Positions 48,199 through 55,420 of a DNA stretch of 64,000 nt are shown here, piece after piece. The stretch is taken from assembly GCF_021568695.1 (NCBI RefSeq), contig NZ_JAKGTI010000002.1:62001-126000 (forward strand), read 5' to 3'. The notes beneath the pieces are model-generated. The model was not told the DNA's origin, ran no database searches, and was given only the letters and a program-made list of their open reading frames with translations. How positions within the stretch are numbered: position 1 is the first letter of the stretch; the number at the start of each line of letters is the position of its first letter. This DNA is from Maritalea mediterranea. GTDB taxonomy: Bacteria > Pseudomonadota > Alphaproteobacteria > Rhizobiales > Devosiaceae. The translations under genes and the position numbers were made by a program.

Positions 48199-48638
48199 GC
48201 GCTTTTGGCTTGCTGCTCAATTTGGTCCAGCGCATCGCAGATCGCTTCAAACACCAGCATTACAGATGCATGGCGTTGCGGAAAATCTCTCACCGGCTCC
48301 AAATATTTCAAATCTTCAAACCGGCCCGTTGGCGGGGGTCCGTTGCTCTTCAGCATCGCCTGCATTTGTGTGCGCACCAGGCGCAGCTCATCCGGGGTCG
48401 CACCAATAATATGCTGCGCCATGATCGACGCTGCGGTTTGGCCCAGCGCACAGGTTGCCACCTCATGGCCATAGGCGGCAACCACGCCCTTTTTCAGAAT
48501 CATATCAATTTCGATTGTCGAACCACACACCCGCGAATGCCGCCGAGCGCTCGCATCTGGTGCATCCAAACGCGGCAGATCGGGCAGATTGCCCGCATAT
48601 TCAAGAATTTTTTGATTATAAATATCGCCAAACGACAT
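48195..48638 (-). CDS. NifU_N/IscU-like iron-sulfur scaffold-type protein
   Basis: 147 aa. Conserved Cys in SRVCGSTIEIDM (about residue 37) and ATCALGQTAASIMA (about residue 62) match two of three IscU cluster ligands; the third Cys near the C-terminus is absent (the equivalent place reads DFPQRHASVML, with His). This matches the divergent alphaproteobacterial IscU-like group found beside yidD. Possibly a cluster carrier rather than a full scaffold. Confidence 0.8.
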   Translation of the reverse strand: MSFGDIYNQKILEYAGNLPDLPRLDAPDASARRHSRVCGSTIEIDMILKKGVVAAYGHEVATCALGQTAASIMAQHIIGATPDELRLVRTQMQAMLKSNGPPPTGRFEDLKYLEPVRDFPQRHASVMLVFEAICDALDQIEQQAKSA

Positions 48639-48806
48639 TGTGAACCTGCCTAAGCGCCAGACTACTTGTTTCTTTTTAGGTAAGCATCATATAGTGCAGG
48701 TCAAGCAAAACCAAGCCAGTGCCCGGAATTTCACTTTGGCGTGTGAAATGGCAATCCGTTCAGTCGCTGGCTCCGTATAAAAGGTCGACGCCATCAGGAG
48801 ATGATT

Positions 48807-49433
48807 ATGGATGCGACCATCAAACCCCTAAAAAAAGAAATATCTGAGCCCAAAACAATTGTTCGCCCTTCCCGCGAAGAGGCAGAACAGGCCGTGCGCA
48901 CATTGTTGGCATGGGCTGGCGAAGATGTGTCCCGCGAAGGGTTGCAAGAAACCCCGAAACGGGTGGTTAAAGCCTATGAAGAATTCTTTGAGGGCTATCG
49001 CCTCGATGCTGAGGAAGTGCTCAACAAAACCTTCCGCGATGTCGGCGGTTATGATGATATCGTGCTCGTGAAGGACATTCCGTTCTTTTCACATTGCGAA
49101 CACCATATGGTGCCCTTTGTCGGCAAGGCACACATCGCTTATTTGCCGACCGACAGTGTGGTGGGCCTGTCCAAGCTTGGTCGCGTAACAGACGTGTTTG
49201 CCAAGCGTTTCCAGACGCAGGAAAACCTCACCCAACAGATTATTGACGCGATCAATGACAGTCTTAATCCGCGCGGCGCGGCGGTTATGCTTGAAGCAGA
49301 ACATATGTGTATGTCGCTGCGGGGCGTGAAAAAGCACGGCGCCATAACGTTGACCCAGCGGTTTACCGGCGTATTCGCAGAAGAACCGAAGGAACAAGAT
49401 CGCTTCTTCCAGCTGCTGGCCCTGCAAAAATAA
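48807..49433 (+). CDS. folE: GTP cyclohydrolase I
   Basis: 208 aa from the ATG at 48807; AGGAG is 6 bases upstream and would overlap an alternative ATG at 48801. Active-site and zinc motifs: [17 protein letters not shown] (about residues 97-113), [20 protein letters not shown], and [14 protein letters not shown] with the third zinc Cys. It converts GTP to dihydroneopterin triphosphate, the first step to folate and queuosine precursors. Next to hisI, as often in Hyphomicrobiales. Confidence 0.96.
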   Translation: MDATIKPLKKEISEPKTIVRPSREEAEQAVRTLLAWAGEDVSREGLQETPKRVVKAYEEFFEGYRLDAEEVLNKTFRDVGGYDDIVLVKDIPFFSHCEHHMVPFVGKAHIAYLPTDSVVGLSKLGRVTDVFAKRFQTQENLTQQIIDAINDSLNPRGAAVMLEAEHMCMSLRGVKKHGAITLTQRFTGVFAEEPKEQDRFFQLLALQK

Positions 49434-49453
49434 TCAAAATCGATATAGAATTC

Positions 49454-49485
49454 CTCATAGGCGCATCCTATAAAGCGCCTATGAG
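49454..49485 (+). promoter_or_regulatory. Perfect hairpin across the hisI start codon
   Basis: CTCATAGGCGC (49454-49464) and GCGCCTATGAG (49475-49485) form an uninterrupted 11-bp stem with loop ATCCTATAAA. The hisI ATG (49481-49483) lies in the 3' arm. No U-run follows (CAAAATGACC), so it is not an intrinsic terminator for folE. Confidence 0.75.
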
Positions 49486-49927
49486 CAAAATGACCGATCC
49501 CAAATCCCTATCGAAAACCGAACTTGAAACCGGCCCCGCCTTTGCACCCCGTTTGGACGCAAATGGGCTGATTCTTGCCGTTGTGACTGACGCGGAATCA
49601 GATGCCCTTCTAATGGCCGCCTATATGAACGAAGAAGCGCTCAACCTGACTTTCGAGACCGGCTACGTTCACTTTTTCTCTCGCTCGCGCAACAGCTTAT
49701 GGAAAAAAGGCGAATCATCAGGCGAACTCCTGGAATTCGTGGAGATGAGAGTCGATTGCGACCAGGACATATTGCAAGTTCGCGCCACCCCTGCCGGCGC
49801 AGGCGCCACCTGCCACACGGGCCGCAAAACCTGCTTCTACCGGACGGTTGAAAAAACGGCGGATGGATATGTGGTCGATAACCTCGGGATCGACCCGCTG
49901 TTCGACCCGGCAGAAAAATACAAATAA
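49481..49927 (+). CDS. hisI: Phosphoribosyl-AMP cyclohydrolase
   Basis: 148 aa from the ATG at 49481 ([12 protein letters not shown]); an in-frame ATG at 49490 (MTDPKSL) is also possible. Family motifs: [16 protein letters not shown] (about residues 47-62), [16 protein letters not shown] (about 65-80), the magnesium-binding DCDQD (about 90-94) and zinc Cys in [11 protein letters not shown]. It opens the PR-AMP ring in step 3 of histidine synthesis. Monofunctional form (no HisE part). Neither start has a good ribosome binding site, and the first is inside a strong hairpin. Confidence 0.94.
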   Translation: MSKMTDPKSLSKTELETGPAFAPRLDANGLILAVVTDAESDALLMAAYMNEEALNLTFETGYVHFFSRSRNSLWKKGESSGELLEFVEMRVDCDQDILQVRATPAGAGATCHTGRKTCFYRTVEKTADGYVVDNLGIDPLFDPAEKYK

Positions 49928-49930
49928 CGG

Positions 49931-50671
49931 TTAAAACAACCGCCGCTCCAGCCAAGCGACCGCGAAGAACCCTGCAACGAAGCCAGCTATATGTGCTTCC
50001 CACGCGACATTCGCGCCTTCCATGCCCATGAGCTGTGGGAACAGACCGAACAGCAGGTTCACCCCCATCCAAACGACAGTGAACCCTACAGCCCGCTGGT
50101 CTTTCACCAATTCCGATGGTGAGGCCAATCTTCGACCGAGAATGCGCACCTCACCGGTTTCCTCATCTATTTCCTTTAAAAGCGGTTGGTACATAAAGCG
50201 CAGCGCGCCCCCCATCAGCGCAGAAACCGCACCGGACGCGCCAATCAATATGCCCGTAGTGTTATGATGCACCAGCATATACCCGATGACCCCGCCAATC
50301 AGGCCCAGTCCGAACACAACTGCAAAGCCGAGTGGCCCATAACGACGCGAGATCGGCGTGCCGAAAACAGCGAGCCAAAGCATGTTAAAAGTTAAATGCA
50401 TCCAGTCCGCATGCAAGAACCCATGGGTAAACGGCGTCCAGAATAAGGCCCCCACCCCGCCAGGCATTTCCGGTGCATATTGCAACCGCACAGGTGCAAA
50501 GCCAAAAGTTAAGAAAAAGCGGTAAAGTGACTGATCGGTCAGAATAAGATTCGCGCTAAAATGCAACAACACCATAAACAGCACCAGCGCAGTCACCACC
50601 GGCGGCAGATTGATCGCAGGCGGATTTTTACCCGAATTCTGGGGGTTTTGCTCATTCTGGGGATTATTCAT
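49931..50671 (-). CDS. Rhomboid-family intramembrane serine protease
   Basis: 246 aa from the ATG at 50671 (GGAG 8 bases upstream); the open frame continues upstream but without support. Six or so spans; the catalytic Ser is in GASGAVSALMG (about residues 149-159) and the catalytic His in WEAHIAGFVAGFF near the C-terminus. An NPQNEQNPQN-type polar N-terminus precedes span 1. A cytoplasmic loop of about 40 residues after the Ser motif is longer than in GlpG. Ends 3 bases from the hisI stop (convergent). Confidence 0.92.
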   Translation of the reverse strand: MNNPQNEQNPQNSGKNPPAINLPPVVTALVLFMVLLHFSANLILTDQSLYRFFLTFGFAPVRLQYAPEMPGGVGALFWTPFTHGFLHADWMHLTFNMLWLAVFGTPISRRYGPLGFAVVFGLGLIGGVIGYMLVHHNTTGILIGASGAVSALMGGALRFMYQPLLKEIDEETGEVRILGRRLASPSELVKDQRAVGFTVVWMGVNLLFGLFPQLMGMEGANVAWEAHIAGFVAGFFAVAWLERRLF

Positions 50672-50749
50672 GTCGACTCCAAAGTGGGTAAGTACCCGTT
50701 TATGCCCGCTATTTTCGAATTTTTCCACACCTTGCCCACCGCGTTAACC

Positions 50750-50764
50750 TTAATAAAGGTTTAA
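50750..50764. promoter_or_regulatory. CtrA-like site between the rhomboid and PAS genes
   Basis: TTAA-TAAAGGT-TTAAG fits the CtrA consensus TTAA-N7-TTAA. It lies in the divergent promoter region (50672-50872), about 110 bases before the PAS gene and 80 before the rhomboid gene. Seen by pattern only. Confidence 0.45.
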
Positions 50765-50872
50765 GGGCGATTTTTCTGATCGTTTGAGTCACATTGGCCC
50801 CAACGACAAATCAAAAAATGCGGCGTCGAAATTCACAACAGAATTGACGAACCAGTGGGGCGAAACGAGACC

Positions 50873-51529
50873 ATGCAAAAGCTAAGCACGCGCACACTAT
50901 ATAATTATTGGAACAACCTTCGGGGCACACGCAGCGCACCAGAGCGTCGCGATGTAGACCCTACAAAGATTCGTCATGCGCTGGCCAATACCTTTATTCT
51001 TGAAGCGGACAATTTGGGCACAGGTTTTAACTTCCGCCTGGCGGGCTCTCATATTTGTTCTGCCTACAATCGTGAACTGAAAACACGCCCCTTTCTTGAT
51101 CTGTGGCGCCGCAAAGATCGTGACGCGATTGAAACGCTGATCAAGGCGGTTACCGACGACCATGCCGCCGCATTGGTGACTTTTACCGGCACCAGCCAGC
51201 ACAATCATCCACTGTCTTTTGAAAGCATCTTGCTCCCCTTGCGCCACAATGGGGCCACCAACACCCGCATCATTGGCGCAATTACCGCCATTGAAGAGCC
51301 CTATTGGTTCGGCACCCACCCGATTATGGACCAGAAAATCACAGGTCTGCGCCTGATCTGGCCTGACGATCATCCCACAGACTTGTCTGGGCGCGACATG
51401 CAGGCAGAAGTGCCACCAGAAAATGATTTGGTAGATCTGCAAGAAAATTACGGCGGTCAGGTGTCTGTTTTTGGGCGTTCTGCCCGACGCTACCAGCACT
51501 TGGCAGTGATTGACGGCGGCAAACAATAA
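50873..51529 (+). CDS. PAS-domain protein (PF07310-type)
   Basis: 218 aa from the ATG at 50873 (MQKLSTRTLYNYW); a start six codons earlier is possible. The N-terminal part LYNYWNNLRGTRSAPERRDVDP and ILEADNLGTGFNFRLAGSHIC are characteristic of the single-domain PAS_5 family in alphaproteobacteria. No output domain is present, so it probably acts as a small sensor or adaptor. Next to a PilZ gene on the same strand, suggesting a link with c-di-GMP output. Confidence 0.82.
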   Translation: MQKLSTRTLYNYWNNLRGTRSAPERRDVDPTKIRHALANTFILEADNLGTGFNFRLAGSHICSAYNRELKTRPFLDLWRRKDRDAIETLIKAVTDDHAAALVTFTGTSQHNHPLSFESILLPLRHNGATNTRIIGAITAIEEPYWFGTHPIMDQKITGLRLIWPDDHPTDLSGRDMQAEVPPENDLVDLQENYGGQVSVFGRSARRYQHLAVIDGGKQ

Positions 51530-51582
51530 GGCCGAAACAAATCCTCAACACTTACATTCGGTTAACCAAAAGCCGATAAGGT

Positions 51583-51610
51583 TTATCCACGATCTTTCTT
51601 TTGTGGATAA
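51583..51610. repeat. Inverted DnaA-box-like repeats before the PilZ gene
   Basis: TTATCCAC (51583-51590) and GTGGATAA (51603-51610) face each other across 12 bases. The right arm is a perfect consensus DnaA box on the minus strand (TTATCCACA); the left lacks the last A. As RNA the same arms make an 8-bp hairpin ending 10 bases before the likely PilZ start. Confidence 0.55.
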
Positions 51611-51620
51611 TCTTGTTGGT

Positions 51621-52250
51621 ATGTTGAACGTGACCGCTCAGAAATATGGTTCTTCCGTGGCGCCCAGCTTCGACCCCTCTCGCTTTCAAAGCGTAAAGGT
51701 GTCGCTTCTCGGGCGCTACATGCTTGAGGATCGTCGCGAATTCCCCTGCCAGATTATTGAGATGTCACCGGGCGACGCACATGTGATTGCCCCGGCCAGC
51801 GGTAAATTAGGCGAAAAAATCATTGCCTATATTGACCATGTGGGTCGCATTGAGGGCAAAATTCTCGATCTGATCGATGGTGGTTTCCATATGGAAGTCT
51901 GTGTGTCGCCGCGCAAACGAGACAGCATTGCTGCTCAGCTCACTTGGTTTGCCAACAAAGATATCTTGAACCTGCCCGAAGATCGCCGCCATGACCGACA
52001 GGTCCCAGATATCCGCCATTCCAGCATCATTCTGGATGATGGCCGCAAATATAATTGCAAGATCATCGATATCTCATTGTCGGGCGCGGCGGTGGAAATT
52101 GATGTGCGCCCCCAAATGGGCACACCTGTCACGCTGGGCCGGATGCGCGCCCGGGTCGTGCGCCATTTTGATGATGGCATTGCGGTGGAATTCTCTTCTG
52201 TTCAAGAAGTCTTCTCAGTCGTACAGCGCAATTTGCACACCGGCTACTAG
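51621..52250 (+). CDS. PilZ-domain protein (tandem PilZ)
   Basis: 209 aa from the ATG at 51621 (MLNVTAQKYGSSVAPSF); the frame is open back to 51510, overlapping the PAS gene, so the start is not certain. First PilZ-like unit: RYMLEDRREFPCQIIEMSPGDAHV (about residues 31-54). Second: DRRHDRQVPDIRHSSIILDD and then CKIIDISLSGAAVEI (about 153-158). The D-x-S-x-x-G motif of c-di-GMP binding is DISLSG in the second unit and EMSPGD in the first, so the second is the better binding candidate. It has its own terminator. Confidence 0.85.
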   Translation: MLNVTAQKYGSSVAPSFDPSRFQSVKVSLLGRYMLEDRREFPCQIIEMSPGDAHVIAPASGKLGEKIIAYIDHVGRIEGKILDLIDGGFHMEVCVSPRKRDSIAAQLTWFANKDILNLPEDRRHDRQVPDIRHSSIILDDGRKYNCKIIDISLSGAAVEIDVRPQMGTPVTLGRMRARVVRHFDDGIAVEFSSVQEVFSVVQRNLHTGY

Positions 52251-52279
52251 CGCCCCCCCCCAATCCAATTGGACATTAC

Positions 52280-52311
52280 AAGCCCCGCGGCCCCGCCGAT
52301 CGGGGCTTTTT
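52280..52311 (+). terminator. Intrinsic terminator of the PAS-PilZ unit
   Basis: AAGCCCCG and CGGGGCTT pair over 8 bp around a 13-base GC-rich loop, followed by TTTC. It lies 29 bases past the PilZ stop. Confidence 0.8.
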
Positions 52312-52425
52312 CATGCTTAACGGGTGTTGAATCTTTTGGCTCAAGCTTGATTTAAACCCCACCATTTTTTTTCGTTAGGGGGAAAAGTCTCTTCTTCATT
52401 CTGGTCTCTGTCAGGGAGATTTGAA

Positions 52426-53043
52426 ATGAAGATTTTAAACGCGAAAGTACGCAAATTAGCCATGGCCGTTGCCGCATTGCCCGCCCTTTGGTCGGCACCA
52501 GCGCTGGCCATTACCGAAAACCAGGCCTTTGTATTGGATGTGCGCGAAACATCTATTCCCATTGGTCATGCACAGTTTTGCCAATCTCGCCCGGCAGAGT
52601 GCGGGCAAAACAATGATCTCATCACATATGAAACGCTCACCCAAGCCAAATGGGATGAACTCCTGCAAGTGAATGCCCATTGGAATAGAGCCGTTCGCCC
52701 AATCAACGATATCGATCTGTATCAGACCGAAGAATTCTGGACCTATCCCCGCCAATATGGGGACTGTGAGGACTATGTTCTGGCCAAACGCCGCAGCCTG
52801 ATCGAGCGCGGCTGGGCGCCGAGCACCTTGCTGATCACCGTGGTCAAACAAGCCAATGGCGAGGGGCATGCTGTGCTAACTGTGCGCACGGACAGAGGCG
52901 ACCTGATCTTGGACAATCAGGAAGGTCTGATCAAAGTCTGGAGCGAAACCAACTACACCTATATCAAGCGCCAATCTCAGCAGCATCAAGGTCGCTGGAT
53001 GGAACTTGCGGACAATCGCGAGGTGATCCTCGCGTCACGATAA
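52426..53043 (+). CDS. Exported transglutaminase-like cysteine peptidase (BTLCP family)
   Basis: 205 aa with a signal peptide to about residue 28 (ALA-ITE). The catalytic triad is visible: Cys in YGDCEDYVLAKRR (about 110-122), His in GEGHAVLTVRT (about 145-155) and Asp in LILDNQ (about 161-166). The family includes LapG, the periplasmic protease that releases LapA-type adhesins under c-di-GMP control; no LapD or LapA gene is in the window. Close to the PAS-PilZ genes. Confidence 0.9.
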   Translation: MKILNAKVRKLAMAVAALPALWSAPALAITENQAFVLDVRETSIPIGHAQFCQSRPAECGQNNDLITYETLTQAKWDELLQVNAHWNRAVRPINDIDLYQTEEFWTYPRQYGDCEDYVLAKRRSLIERGWAPSTLLITVVKQANGEGHAVLTVRTDRGDLILDNQEGLIKVWSETNYTYIKRQSQQHQGRWMELADNREVILASR

Positions 53044-53083
53044 TTCGGCCACCCTTCCAACCCCTGACACTCTCGGCCGAATA

Positions 53084-53113
53084 GAAGGGTCAGCTTCCCC
53101 GAGCTGGCCCTTC
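53084..53113. terminator. Hairpin between convergent genes
   Basis: GAAGGGTCAGCT and AGCTGGCCCTTC pair over 12 bp (one G-U) with loop TCCCCG. The tail is GCCCTTT on the plus strand and TATTCGG on the minus strand, so it is a terminator-like stem with a weak U-run, after the cysteine peptidase gene. Confidence 0.6.
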
Positions 53114-53119
53114 GCCCTT

Positions 53120-53647
53120 TCAGTCAGGATCTTTGCACAACCCCGCGGCGAACAGTTGAGCCCGTTCAATATAGCGCTGTGCTTGATCAAGTCGCGCCTC
53201 GATTGAATCAACTTCCAACGTTTTCTTCACCCGCCCCGGCTGCCCCAACACCACTGAGAATGGCGGCACTTTGGTCCCCTCGGTCACGATCGCCCCGGCG
53301 CCAATAATGCTGCCCTCGCCAATCACCGCGCCGTTCATCACAATCGCGCCCATGCCCACCAGTACGCCCCGCTCGAGCGTGCAGCCATGCACGATGGCGC
53401 TGTGGCCGATCGTGCAATAATCACCAATCAATGCAGGAAATCCGGGATCGCAGTGCACAACAGCATTGTCTTGCACATTGCTGCCTTTGCCGATGGAAAT
53501 TATGTCCGCATCACCGCGCAACACAGCACCGAACCAGATGCTCGTCATGGATGCCGCTCTCACCTTGCCGACAACCGAAGCATTAGGTGCCACGAACATG
53601 GCCTCAATCTGGGGGCGATCCGCCCCGAGTTGGTAAAGCGGCGACAT
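53120..53647 (-). CDS. Gamma-carbonic anhydrase family protein
   Basis: 175 aa left-handed beta-helix protein with hexapeptide repeats throughout (SVVGKVRAAS, SNVQDNAVVH, GVLVGMGAIV, GSIIGAGAIV). The three zinc His are in VVHCDPG (about residue 65) and IGHSAIVHGC (about 82 and 87). Such proteins (YrdA/PaaY-like) may be carbonic anhydrases or acyltransferase relatives; activity is not assured. The C-terminus is a helix (about 140-170). Confidence 0.9.
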   Translation of the reverse strand: MSPLYQLGADRPQIEAMFVAPNASVVGKVRAASMTSIWFGAVLRGDADIISIGKGSNVQDNAVVHCDPGFPALIGDYCTIGHSAIVHGCTLERGVLVGMGAIVMNGAVIGEGSIIGAGAIVTEGTKVPPFSVVLGQPGRVKKTLEVDSIEARLDQAQRYIERAQLFAAGLCKDPD

Positions 53648-53651
53648 CGGC

Positions 53652-53975
53652 CTACGCGCCGATTACGGCCAAAAAGACGCTGAGGGCCAAAAGACCGGTG
53701 ATAAAGCTCCAACCAAAAGCGATAAAGGCAGACAGCAAGACACTACTCATCGATAGAGAGTTTTGTCCGTCGCTGCGCCATCCCAGATGTAACATGATCA
53801 TGGGGCCACACATGAAGCTCATCAATAAATGCCCGAGGGAGCCAAGATAGGTTCGCCCGTCAAAGCGCAACATCGCCTCCTGTTTGAACACCATCTGATA
53901 AAAATAGGTGCCCACACCAGCCACGGCCAGCCCAACGGCAACAATATATAGCGCAATTAAAAATTCGATGGACAT
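53652..53975 (-). CDS. Small integral-membrane protein of unknown function
   Basis: 107 aa from the ATG at 53975 (MSIEFLIALYIV; GGGGAAG upstream). Three membrane spans at about residues 4-25, 48-67 and 83-105. The loop VFKQEAMLRFDGRTYLGSLGHL and CGPMIMLHLGWRS are the most conserved-looking parts. It lies 4 bases from the carbonic anhydrase start on the same strand, so the two are cotranscribed. No function recognised. Confidence 0.7.
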   Translation of the reverse strand: MSIEFLIALYIVAVGLAVAGVGTYFYQMVFKQEAMLRFDGRTYLGSLGHLLMSFMCGPMIMLHLGWRSDGQNSLSMSSVLLSAFIAFGWSFITGLLALSVFLAVIGA

Positions 53976-54004
53976 CGCTTCCCCGCTCGCAACTTGGCAA
54001 TTTC

Positions 54005-54019
54005 TTAACGTTTTATTAA
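54005..54019. promoter_or_regulatory. CtrA-like site in a divergent promoter region
   Basis: TTAA-CGTTTTA-TTAA fits TTAA-N7-TTAA and lies in the 81-base gap between the divergent small-membrane-protein and anchored-protein genes. Confidence 0.45.
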
Positions 54020-54056
54020 ACATATTTCCGCCTACATCAAAAGTCACGTCCCATTG

Positions 54057-54755
54057 ATGCGCATGGTTAATGCCGAAAGTTGGAAGTTGGCCCGTACAAA
54101 AAAGAAAAAAAGCAACACAAAACAAAGCGTTATCATGAACAGCCTGTTCCTGATGGCCTTATTGTCGATCGTCGGGTTGGGGATAATCTATGGGCTCGAA
54201 GCGCTGGAGCCCGAAAAAACTGAAATTGATCCCGACTTTGTAGGCGAGAAACAACAAGTCGCGCTGGGGTTTGGCGAAGTTTTTGTGCCAAACAATTGGC
54301 TAGTCGCGCCAATGGGCGAAGGACAACACGCCGTCGAAACACTGCAATTGCTCATTCCGATCCAATTGGAAACCAAAGTGGTGGAAGTGCCTGTAGACCT
54401 GGTACCCGCAAGCCGCACCACGCCAAGTGCCTATTTGCTGGACGCCCTTTATATCCACCGCTTCGCTTCCGAGCCGGCGCGCTATGAAAACGGATTGGTG
54501 GGTCGCAAACTTAAAGATGGCGAAGGCTATCAAAATGAAAGCGTGTGGTACGACCCGCTGCGCCCTCAGCCCTTTGTGGCCAAGTGCGTTGAGCCGGTTG
54601 ATGAATCGGTAGAAGTGCCAAACTGTCTGGAAACCAAGTTGGTGACCCGGCGGGTCGCCGCCATGATAAAGTTCCCGGCGCAATATCTGCCCCAGTGGAA
54701 AATGTTTGACGCACAAATGCGCGCCAAACTCAATTTAATGACAAAGCCCGATTAA
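54057..54755 (+). CDS. Membrane-anchored protein of unknown function
   Basis: 232 aa from the ATG at 54057 (MRMVNAESWKLARTKKKK); a later start at the ATG 54135 (MNSLFLMALLSIV) would remove the basic N-terminus. One membrane span (about residues 28-47) follows a Lys-rich cytoplasmic stretch; the rest (50-230) is a periplasmic-looking domain with VALGFGEVFVPNNWL and two Cys (VAKCVEPVDESVEVPNCLE) that could form a disulfide. No family recognised. Stop overlaps the convergent DUF3126 stop by 4 bases. Confidence 0.68.
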   Translation: MRMVNAESWKLARTKKKKSNTKQSVIMNSLFLMALLSIVGLGIIYGLEALEPEKTEIDPDFVGEKQQVALGFGEVFVPNNWLVAPMGEGQHAVETLQLLIPIQLETKVVEVPVDLVPASRTTPSAYLLDALYIHRFASEPARYENGLVGRKLKDGEGYQNESVWYDPLRPQPFVAKCVEPVDESVEVPNCLETKLVTRRVAAMIKFPAQYLPQWKMFDAQMRAKLNLMTKPD

Positions 54756-54973
54756 CCGGCAACTTCGTCCAAATCAATGTCCAAAATCGCCATTTGGAAG
54801 TTGAAAGAGCGCTCGCCCTCATCTTCGTCCAGATAGAGCACGCCAATAAATTCTTCACCAAGATATACTTCGGCGGAATCATCTTTTTTTGGCCGCGCCT
54901 TCACCAGCAATTGCGGATTGCCAAATTTGGCCTGCAGATATTTTTGCAGATTCACCAGTTCGTCTTTTCTCAT
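54752..54973 (-). CDS. DUF3126 family protein
   Basis: 73 aa: MRKDELVNLQKYLQAKFGNP with VKARPKKDDSAEVYLGEEFI and a closing acidic RSFNFQMAILDIDLDE. Small soluble protein conserved in Hyphomicrobiales, function unknown. It is followed upstream, on the same strand, by the NTF2-like gene and cysE, an arrangement that suggests a shared transcript. Confidence 0.8.
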   Translation of the reverse strand: MRKDELVNLQKYLQAKFGNPQLLVKARPKKDDSAEVYLGEEFIGVLYLDEDEGERSFNFQMAILDIDLDEVAG

Positions 54974-55050
54974 TATGCACTCCGCATCTGTTTGTTTGGT
55001 TGCGCACGATAGTCAGATTTCCGCGCGTCTCAAGTTTTGGTGGGACTTTT

Positions 55051-55407
55051 TTAAAAACTATCCTCACCTTCCACAAAAATATGGAATTGTTTACGCCATT
55101 GCCGATCCGTGAAGCGCCAAAGGGACAGGTGTGTGGTCAATCGCCCATCCGCTTCAGGCACACGAAACGCTAGACAACAGCTGTCCTTTTGGCCCTGTTC
55201 GCGCCACAATAATCGCGCCCGATCCGCGGCCAAAGAACCAGAACGGAGCTGCGCCGCAAATTGTTCCTTGGTCAGCGTCCGTCCATCGGGTGTAAAACTC
55301 ACAAAATCTGCGGCGAAAACCTCCGCTGCTTGAGCGCGTTGCGCCAAAACTTCTTGCTCACGCGCCCAGAGCATATCTGCCGCGTCCAGTTCTTCAGCCG
55401 CTTCCAT
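55051..55407 (-). CDS. NTF2-like (SnoaL/DUF4440-type) hypothetical protein
   Basis: 118 aa from the ATG at 55407 (MEAAEELDAADMLW), 13 bases after the cysE stop. The pattern of an N-terminal helix, FVSFTPDGRTLTKEQFAAQL, and a beta-rich end (HLSLWRFTDRQWRKQFH) resembles NTF2-like ketosteroid isomerase-fold proteins. The fold call is tentative; no active site is assigned. Confidence 0.62.
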   Translation of the reverse strand: MEAAEELDAADMLWAREQEVLAQRAQAAEVFAADFVSFTPDGRTLTKEQFAAQLRSGSLAADRARLLWREQGQKDSCCLAFRVPEADGRLTTHLSLWRFTDRQWRKQFHIFVEGEDSF

Positions 55408-55420
55408 GGAGTCGAAATCC

